DNA from: an uncultured Pseudomonadota bacterium
GTDB taxonomy: Bacteria; Myxococcota_A; UBA796; CAJQPC01
NCBI GenBank assembly: GCA_913060515.1
Contig: CAJXRZ010000071.1
Coordinates: 1-33,233, forward strand
DNA length: 33,233 bases
Reading direction: 5' to 3'
A model generated the notes under the pieces. It was not told the DNA's origin. It was given only the letters and a program-made list of their open reading frames with translations, and did not search any database. Each line of letters begins with the position of its first letter. Position 1 is the stretch's first letter. Below, in pieces: positions 16,145 to 21,382 of the stretch. The position numbers and the translations under genes were made by a program.

Positions 16145-16298
16145 GCAAGTCGGGTTCAACGCGTCACTCTGGGGGTGTTCGCCGTCCGGCAGGGCCAGAG
16201 GGACCCGAAAACAGCCAATTTCTATGGTCCAGAGCGCCAAAGTGGAGCGTTGAACCCGACTTGCCTAGAGCGCGTGGAGCGTTCACCCAGACTTGCCT
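16145..16298. repeat. 18-bp perfect inverted repeat plus a diverged third copy
   Basis: GCAAGTCGGGTTCAACGC at 16145-16162 is the exact reverse complement of 16247-16264, 84 bases apart. The right copy is preceded by GTGGA, and the whole unit (16242-16266) recurs in diverged form at 16274-16298 (GTGGAGCGTT, six variable bases, GACTTGCCT). The inverse AACGCTCCAC occurs again at 16126-16135. The 16000-16301 stretch therefore has no gene but is packed with related palindromic units, like a BIME/REP cluster or a non-autonomous element of the neighbouring RAYT-like gene. Confidence 0.75.
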
Positions 16299-16301
16299 CC
16301 C

Positions 16302-17348
16302 TCAATACCCCAAGGCCGCCTTCAGCTCCGTCTCGCTCTCCGGGTTCCGCCCAGCGCGGGCCATCTCCACCACCACGCCCATCGCTTCCAGGCCACGCCA
16401 GGCGCTCTCGGCATCCAGAGAAGTCGGCAGAACCCGCAGCTCCACCGTGGGCTTGCCCAGGAAAGGGAACACCGCGTTTCGCAGGTTGATGTCCCGGTAC
16501 TTGCTGGGCCGGGCCTTCTTCAGACGCTCTTGGGCCTGGGCCCAGGACAAGCCCACAAAGTCCGGCGCCCGCACGACCTCGAGCACCGCGGCCTCGAAAG
16601 GACCCAGGCGAACACAGCGTGGGTTGGTCTGTACGGCCGCCTTGACGGCCTCACCCCAGCGCTGCCAGAGGGCCACCAGGTTGGCGAGAACCCGGGCATC
16701 CTCAACCAGAGAGGCGTCCAGGTGCAGGTGCGTGGCGCTCTCTTCGGGCACCGTGAACCCCAATCGCTGGGCCTCGACGCACACCAAGCTCAACAGCTCC
16801 TTCGAGTCCGAGGCCAGCATCGGCGCGCTCACCACCTCACAGGGCCGGTGCCGCTCCCCGGGCAGAGGCGCGCCAATGGCGATGGGCAGATCGTTGGGAT
16901 CCGCGATGCGCCGCATGCCGCCGGGTCCCCCGGTCACCTCGCTACCAAAGAGCGCTGCGACGGGATCCAGCACCCGCTCCAGGGGCGCCTCCGCATCGCA
17001 GTGCCGTGCGATCAAGTGCAGCAGGCGCAGATCGTCGCTCACGATGCGGTACCACCCCGCCAAGGGCACCGCCTTGCGGTTCAAGTCGCCCTGGAGGGTC
17101 AGATCGTCCACGCAGCGCAGCAGCCACTGGCCTTGTGCGTCCCGCAGCTCAAAGCCCAGTGTCAGGTTCTCAAACACCGGCTGGTTGGGGACCAGGCTGG
17201 GCTCGGACTGCGGCAGCCAGATGCGGTGAACCGTCGCCTCCAGCCGCTCGGCCAGGGCCTGAGCCAAATCCAAACGTGTGGCGCCGGCGGGCGCCATCAG
17301 TTCCAGTTCCCAACCCAGTCGGGTGGGCAATCGAGACAGGGCGCTCAT
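16302..17348 (-). CDS. Amidoligase-family enzyme (COOH-NH2 ligase of the glutamine synthetase/GCS-like fold)
   Basis: A 348-residue cytoplasmic protein with the block order of the amidoligase family: GWELEL at residues 12-17 (Glu14 and Glu16, the GxExE-type metal/ATP site), CEVVSAPML at about 170-178 (the family E-x-S-P-type block), ATHLHLDAS at 205-213 (the HxH strand, usually GLHVHV), KYRDINLRN at 283-291 and TVELRVLP at 301-308. Such enzymes are predicted to make amide bonds between carboxyl and amino groups in peptides or cell-wall components. The ATG overlaps the stop of the preceding exported repeat protein by 4 bases (ATGA), and GAGGAG lies just upstream, so it is translated with two of the exported modular proteins. 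A role in modifying those proteins is the natural guess, but the enzyme has no signal and would have to act before export. Confidence 0.8.
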   Translation of the reverse strand: MSALSRLPTRLGWELELMAPAGATRLDLAQALAERLEATVHRIWLPQSEPSLVPNQPVFENLTLGFELRDAQGQWLLRCVDDLTLQGDLNRKAVPLAGWYRIVSDDLRLLHLIARHCDAEAPLERVLDPVAALFGSEVTGGPGGMRRIADPNDLPIAIGAPLPGERHRPCEVVSAPMLASDSKELLSLVCVEAQRLGFTVPEESATHLHLDASLVEDARVLANLVALWQRWGEAVKAAVQTNPRCVRLGPFEAAVLEVVRAPDFVGLSWAQAQERLKKARPSKYRDINLRNAVFPFLGKPTVELRVLPTSLDAESAWRGLEAMGVVVEMARAGRNPESETELKAALGY

Positions 17349-18508
17349 GGCAACTGCTCCTCAAGTTGGGCCGCACCGCCCAAGCTGGCTTCTTTGGCGA
17401 CCCGCAGTGCGGCCCGGTCTGGGGTCAAACCCCAGGCCTTGGACAGCTCAAAGATCTCCACCGTATTGAACCCGGTCTCAAACCAGGCGCACTCAGCGGT
17501 GGCCCCGTTGTCAAAGGCCAACTGCAGCTCGCTGGCCACCGTCTCTTTGCCCCCGACCAGGATCTTGTCCCGCATGGTCGCCGCGGCCTGCTCGTTGCCC
17601 CAGAACGCCGCGAGCTGCTTGGCATCGCAGGCCGTAAAACCCTCCTCCTCCAGCACCCGCTCGGGGGCGATCGCCGCTGGAACCCCAGCAGCCCGGGCCA
17701 AGGCGCGCAGAGAGCCGGATTTGTAGCCCGCAAAGAGCGCCTGCTCCGCATCCTGCTCGGGCCCCAGATGTGCCTGCACCACAGCCACATCTGGGGCGCT
17801 GTACCCAAGCTCCTGGGCGCTGCACTGAGCGGAGCCCAGCTCCTTGGCCCCCGCCAAGTCAAAGGCCACAATCTCCCCGTAGCCTTGGCTGACCTTGTCC
17901 CGCATCTGGGCCTGGGCCTGGGCCACATCCATCTTCCAGAAGCCCGCCAGCATCTTGGCGTCGCAGGCCCGCGCGTCCAGAGGCTCCGGCGCCGGCACCG
18001 GGCAACTCTGTCCTGGCATGGGGCCACACTCCGCGTCCCACAGCCCCTCCCAATGGCAGGTCTCGCCCGCCACCCACTGGTCGTCCTGCCAACTCAGCGG
18101 TGTCTCCAAAGGCAGATCGCAGCCCGCATTTGCGTGGCGCTCACCCAAGGCCAAACGAAGCGGCACCCCCTGACCCTCCACCCCACGAATCTCGATGTAC
18201 TGGGCGTACTCCGGCCCCCACCGCGCCGAGTAGCTGCCATCGCCGCAGCCTTGAAGCACCACGAGCTCACAGTCCCCGTGGTTGCCGCAAAGATCTAGGT
18301 TCGCCAGCAGGTCCGGGATGGCGTCGCCGTTGGTGTTCACCACAAAGGCCGAGAGCGTCTCTGGACCCTGGGGGCCCTCCCGCAAACCCCTCTCGCCCCA
18401 GGTCCACGAGCAGGACAACGCGACCGGGCTGACCTGGACGACGGGGGGATCCACAGGTGGCGGCGGCGCTGGCTTGTGACAGGCCAACGCCGAGAGGGCC
18501 AGAAGCAT
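17345..18508 (-). CDS. Exported lipoprotein with two pairs of the CDAK/WG module and an N-terminal extra domain (member P4)
   Basis: A 387-residue protein. The start at ATG 18508 shares one base with the stop of the upstream paralogue (TGATG) and gives a short lipoprotein signal with LSALAC (Cys10), then a Pro-rich spacer. Residues about 30-190 form a domain found only in this paralogue, with NTNGDAIPDLLANL (FG-GAP-like calcium motif) and several cysteines. Residues about 200-387 carry two copies of the double module of this locus: ACDAKMLAGFWKM...Cys, SAQELGYSAPDV..., ACDAKQLAAFWGN...Cys, WFETGFNTVEIFELSKAWG. It is the most diverged of four consecutive paralogues. No known family is recognised for the module. 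It sits between a Sec-exported paralogue and the amidoligase, overlapping both. Confidence 0.82.
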   Translation of the reverse strand: MLLALSALACHKPAPPPPVDPPVVQVSPVALSCSWTWGERGLREGPQGPETLSAFVVNTNGDAIPDLLANLDLCGNHGDCELVVLQGCGDGSYSARWGPEYAQYIEIRGVEGQGVPLRLALGERHANAGCDLPLETPLSWQDDQWVAGETCHWEGLWDAECGPMPGQSCPVPAPEPLDARACDAKMLAGFWKMDVAQAQAQMRDKVSQGYGEIVAFDLAGAKELGSAQCSAQELGYSAPDVAVVQAHLGPEQDAEQALFAGYKSGSLRALARAAGVPAAIAPERVLEEEGFTACDAKQLAAFWGNEQAAATMRDKILVGGKETVASELQLAFDNGATAECAWFETGFNTVEIFELSKAWGLTPDRAALRVAKEASLGGAAQLEEQLP

Positions 18509-19335
18509 CACTTGCCCTTTCTGGCGTCCTTGACCATCTGGTCCAGCAGCACGCGGTTGCCGAAGTTGACCTTGCGGGTCATGCGCGCCTTGGACTCTTC
18601 CGTGGACTGACCCCACATCGCGGCCATGGCTTCCGCGTCTTCGTAAGTGTAGTCCAGCTCGGGCCACTCACACTCTGCGTGACCGGCGGTCCCAAAGGCC
18701 CGGTCCAGCTCAGAAGACACGATCTGCGGGTAGCCGTTGACGAGCTTGTCCCCAATGCGCATCTTGGCGTCGTCGACCGGCATGCCCCAGAGCTGACCCA
18801 AGACCTTGGCATCGCAGTAGTCAAAGCGGCTGGCGATGAAGGCCTGGAAGGGGTCTTTGTTCACGGGCTGGACTGGCTTGGCGGAGACGGTGGGCGCCCC
18901 GGCAGCCTTGAGCACCTGAATCAGAGCGGGCTCTCCTTGGTTCAACATCTTGTTGAACATCGCGGCCTTGGCCTCGGAGGTGCTGCTGTAGTTGAAGTAC
19001 TTGGCCAGGGCCTCGGCGTCGGCCGGTGCGTAGCCCATCTCGTAGATGGAGCAGGTCGGCGAGCCGGTCTGCAGGGCCTTCTCACGGGCCATCTTCAGAG
19101 ACTGGCGCACCAGGTCCTCACCGCCCACGCCCAGCTTGAAGGAGATGGTGGCCTTGGCCTCGGAGATGTCTTCGCCCCAAAACCCAGCCATGAGCTTGGC
19201 ATCGCAGTAGTCAAAACTGCTCTCAAAGAAGGCCGTCTTGTCGGCTTGTGCGTGCGCGGTGGCAGGCAGCCCGATGAGGGCGAGGAGCAGTGTGAGTGCC
19301 GGCAGCTTGTGCTTCAGGGTCTTGGTCAAGTTCAT
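18508..19335 (-). CDS. Sec-exported protein with two pairs of the CDAK/WG module (member P3)
   Basis: A 275-residue protein with a classical signal peptide (LPALTLLLALIGLPATAHA, cleavage before QADK), not a lipobox, so it should be released into the periplasm or outside. The mature part is two repeats of about 125 residues, each a C-type module (YCDAKLMAGFWGEDISEAK..., closing with PTC or AEC) followed by a GY-type module (EMGYAPADAEALAKYFNY...EAKAAMFNKMLNQG; then DAEAMAAMWG...ESKARMTRKVNFGN). Both modules share the pattern DAxxLAxxWGxxxxEAKxxI/MxxK. The start at ATG 19335 has GGAGAA eight bases upstream. Its signal core still resembles that of P1 and P2, showing common origin despite a different sorting class. 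Function unknown. Confidence 0.87.
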   Translation of the reverse strand: MNLTKTLKHKLPALTLLLALIGLPATAHAQADKTAFFESSFDYCDAKLMAGFWGEDISEAKATISFKLGVGGEDLVRQSLKMAREKALQTGSPTCSIYEMGYAPADAEALAKYFNYSSTSEAKAAMFNKMLNQGEPALIQVLKAAGAPTVSAKPVQPVNKDPFQAFIASRFDYCDAKVLGQLWGMPVDDAKMRIGDKLVNGYPQIVSSELDRAFGTAGHAECEWPELDYTYEDAEAMAAMWGQSTEESKARMTRKVNFGNRVLLDQMVKDARKGK

Positions 19336-19356
19336 CGTGGGTTCTCCAGGTTGCCC

Positions 19357-19367
19357 ATCCTACCCCG
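19357..19367 (-). repeat. Duplicated leader element shared with paralogue P1
   Basis: ATCCTACCCCG at 19357-19367 (upstream of P3) recurs at 21331-21341 (upstream of P1), and both are followed after two bases by CGAGGCCA. A looser copy (GCCTACACCC...GCGAGCCCA) lies upstream of P2 near 20375. On the transcript strand the element reads CGGGGTAGGAT; TAGGAT could be a -10 box. The leaders were therefore copied along with the genes, and each paralogue may have its own promoter or leader control. Confidence 0.5.
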
Positions 19368-19450
19368 TGCGAGGCCATGGGATTCCCAAGTGTATGAAGC
19401 GCGTAGGGTCCCCGGGAGGGTCCCAGATAGGGTCCCAAAGAGCGGCCACC

Positions 19451-20350
19451 TCAGTCCGCGTAGGCCGCCCCCAACTCCTGCAGCAGGTAGGGCCGATTCC
19501 CGATTCGGATCTTGTCCACGATGGTGGCCTTGGTGTCCTCCACCGAGATGCCCCAGTACTTGGCCAGGACCACCGCGTCCTCGTAGCCGTAGGCCACATC
19601 GCTCCAGTCACATCCGGCGGCGTTCCCGTCCCCGTTGGCCCGGCTGACTTCCTCGCTGACCAGCCCCTCCTGGCCCGCCAAGTACTTCGCGCCGATGCGC
19701 GCCTTGGTCTCCACGATGGGCTGTCCCCAGAAGTTCGAGAGCATCTTGGCCTCGCACATGTCCGAGAACTCAAAGAAGGCATCGAGGGGCTCCATCGGCG
19801 CTTGCACGCCGCCCTCCTCATCCTCGCCTTCCCGCATGTTCGCCCGCTCCAGAGCCACACCATGGGAGCGCTCCACGTCCTCGGCCAAGCCCTGCTTCCC
19901 GCCGTTGAGGTACTTGTTGAACATCGCCGACTTGGCCTCGCTCACGGACATGCCCCAGTTGTCGGCGACGGCCTGGGCGTCTGCGGGCGTGTAGCCCATC
20001 TCGTCGATGGAACAGGTCGGCTCTCCACTTGAGAGCGCCTTCTCTCGGGCCTGAGCCAAAGAGTTGCTCACCACCTGCTCACCGACATCTTGGAGCTTGT
20101 CGGAGATCGTGGACTTGGTGTCGTACTCCAGGGAGCCCCAAAAGGCCCCGAGGACCTTCACATCACAGATGTTGAAGCTGGAGTCTCTGTAGGCTTGGAG
20201 CTGCAAGCCCTCCTCCCGCACGTCGTGACCCGGTGCACCGACCGCATCTACCGCGGGCTCCGTGACCTGCTCGCCTCCGCAAGCCAGGCCCAGCAGAGAG
20301 AGCAGCACGGTGAGCGCGGGGAGCAGGCGGGTACGCGACTTGAACAGCAT
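19451..20350 (-). CDS. Exported lipoprotein with two pairs of the CDAK/WG module (member P2)
   Basis: A 299-residue lipoprotein. The start at ATG 20350 (GGAGA four bases upstream) gives a signal peptide with lipobox LGLAC followed by Gly-Gly. An acidic linker of about 40 residues follows, then the modules: ICDVKVLGAFWGSLEYDTK...PTC, EMGYTPADAQAVADNWGMSV..., a second acidic linker (GEDEEGG), MCEAKMLSNFWGQPIVETK...AGC and YGYEDAVVLAKYWGISVEDTK...GN. The pair of cysteines bounding each C-type module probably forms a disulphide. It is a close tandem duplicate of P1: the first 23 codons are almost the same at the DNA level. The family is not recognised. It is separated from P1 by 52 bases and from P3 by 115 bases. 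Confidence 0.87.
   Translation of the reverse strand: MLFKSRTRLLPALTVLLSLLGLACGGEQVTEPAVDAVGAPGHDVREEGLQLQAYRDSSFNICDVKVLGAFWGSLEYDTKSTISDKLQDVGEQVVSNSLAQAREKALSSGEPTCSIDEMGYTPADAQAVADNWGMSVSEAKSAMFNKYLNGGKQGLAEDVERSHGVALERANMREGEDEEGGVQAPMEPLDAFFEFSDMCEAKMLSNFWGQPIVETKARIGAKYLAGQEGLVSEEVSRANGDGNAAGCDWSDVAYGYEDAVVLAKYWGISVEDTKATIVDKIRIGNRPYLLQELGAAYAD
20281..20350 (-). repeat. Direct repeat of the signal-peptide coding region (second copy 21239-21308)
   Basis: The 70 bases that encode the signal peptide of P2 match 21239-21308 of P1 with only about six differences, while the mature parts have diverged to moderate protein identity. The encoded signal peptides are identical. This marks a tandem duplication with strong constraint or gene conversion on the 5' end. 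Confidence 0.85.
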
Positions 20351-20354
20351 GGGG

Positions 20355-20374
20355 TCTCCAACAGATGCTGGAGA
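20355..20374 (-). promoter_or_regulatory. Hairpin covering the ribosome-binding site of P2
   Basis: On the transcript strand TCTCCA and TGGAGA form a 6-bp stem with an 8-base loop; the GGAGA of the 3' arm is the ribosome-binding site, four bases from the ATG at 20350. Folding would hide the site. P1 has an equivalent hairpin. Confidence 0.5.
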
Positions 20375-20402
20375 GCCTACACCCACGGCGAGCCCACTGG
20401 GC

Positions 20403-21308
20403 TCACATCGTCTGTGCGCGCTGCAGCTCCTCGTTCAGGTACTCGCGGTTGCCCGAGCGGATCTTGTGGGTCATGCGCGTCTTGGTCTCGGAGACCTCGC
20501 TCCCCCAGTACTTGGAGAGGGCCTGGGCATCGTCGTAGCCGTAGCTCAGGTCCGACCAGCTGCACTCCGGGGCGCTCTCGGTGAAGTAGGAGGCGTTGAC
20601 CTGGGAGCGAACGGCCTCTCCCATGTCCGCGAGCAGCTTCTCGCCGATCTGCACCTTGGTCTCATAGAGCCCCTGGTTCCAGATGTGCGCCAGCATGCGC
20701 GCCTCGCACATGTCCGACTGGTCCCAGAAGGCCTCGATGCCCGCATCGGGCAGCTCGCCGTCGTCGTCTTCGCCAGCCTCGGCGGCCGTCATGTGGCCCG
20801 TCGCGGACCGAGAGCGCGCCACCTCCTCCGCCAGCCAGTCCTTGCCCTGGTTGAGGTACTTGTTGAACATCGCCGACTTGGCCTCGGACAAGTCATAGTT
20901 CCAGTTGTCTGCGACCGCCTGGGCATCGCTGGGCGTGTAGCCCATCTCCGCAATGCTGCAGGTGGGCTGACCGGTGCTCAAAGCCTTGCTCCGCCCTTCA
21001 TCCAGGGCCACGCCGACCAGGGGCTCGCCACCCGCCAGGATCTTGCTGGAGATGGTCTCCTTGGTGTCGTACTCCAGCGAGCCCCAGTAGGCGCCGAGCA
21101 CCTTGACATCACACATGGTGAAGCTGGAGTTGGTGTACGCGGCCAGCTCGTCGGCTGTGGGCAAGGCCCCCTGTACGTCGTGGGGTGGCTCGCTGGCTTC
21201 TTGCTCTCCGCTCTGGATGACCGGGTCCCCTCCACCACAGGCCAGGCCCAGGAGAGAGAGCAGCACGGTGAGTGCAGGCAGCAGGCGGGTACGCGACTTG
21301 AACAACAT
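20403..21308 (-). CDS. Exported lipoprotein with two pairs of the CDAK/WG module (member P1)
   Basis: A 301-residue lipoprotein, the first of the four paralogues in transcription order. The ATG at 21308 opens a signal peptide identical to that of P2, with lipobox LGLAC-GG. After an acidic linker come MCDVKVLGAYWGSLEYDTK...PTC, EMGYTPSDAQAVADNWNYDLSEAK..., a second linker (GEDDDGELPDAG), MCEARMLAHIWNQGLYETK...PEC and YGYDDAQALSKYWGSEVSETK...SGN. The order of modules and linkers is the same as in P2, showing recent duplication. Each C-type module begins and ends with cysteine, and each module has one conserved Trp (WG or WN) and an E-A/T-K triad. Function unknown. A hairpin covers the ribosome-binding site. 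Confidence 0.87.
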   Translation of the reverse strand: MLFKSRTRLLPALTVLLSLLGLACGGGDPVIQSGEQEASEPPHDVQGALPTADELAAYTNSSFTMCDVKVLGAYWGSLEYDTKETISSKILAGGEPLVGVALDEGRSKALSTGQPTCSIAEMGYTPSDAQAVADNWNYDLSEAKSAMFNKYLNQGKDWLAEEVARSRSATGHMTAAEAGEDDDGELPDAGIEAFWDQSDMCEARMLAHIWNQGLYETKVQIGEKLLADMGEAVRSQVNASYFTESAPECSWSDLSYGYDDAQALSKYWGSEVSETKTRMTHKIRSGNREYLNEELQRAQTM

Positions 21309-21313
21309 GGAGA

Positions 21314-21330
21314 CTCCAACGAGGTTGGAG
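21314..21330 (-). promoter_or_regulatory. Perfect hairpin covering the ribosome-binding site of P1
   Basis: CTCCAAC-GAG-GTTGGAG is a perfect 7-bp stem with a 3-base loop. On the transcript strand the GGAG of its 3' arm is the ribosome-binding site, five bases from the ATG at 21308, so the site would be sequestered in the folded leader. Confidence 0.6.
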
Positions 21331-21342
21331 ATCCTACCCCGC

Positions 21343-21363
21343 CCGAGGCCAAAGGTGCCTCGG
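21343..21363 (-). terminator. GC-rich hairpin between the olfactomedin lipoprotein and P1
   Basis: CCGAGGC and GCCTCGG form a perfect 7-bp stem with a 7-base loop, 20 bases after the stop of the olfactomedin gene on the minus strand. There is no U-tract, so it may be a Rho-type pause, an mRNA-processing stem or part of the P1 leader rather than a true terminator. Confidence 0.35.
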
Positions 21364-21382
21364 ACGTGGGATGGGCGTAGGG

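Noticed and set aside
15307-17229. Long plus-strand open frame (640 codons) across the RAYT-like gene, palindrome cluster and amidoligase
   Set aside because: It reads through non-coding repeats and two supported genes on the other strand.
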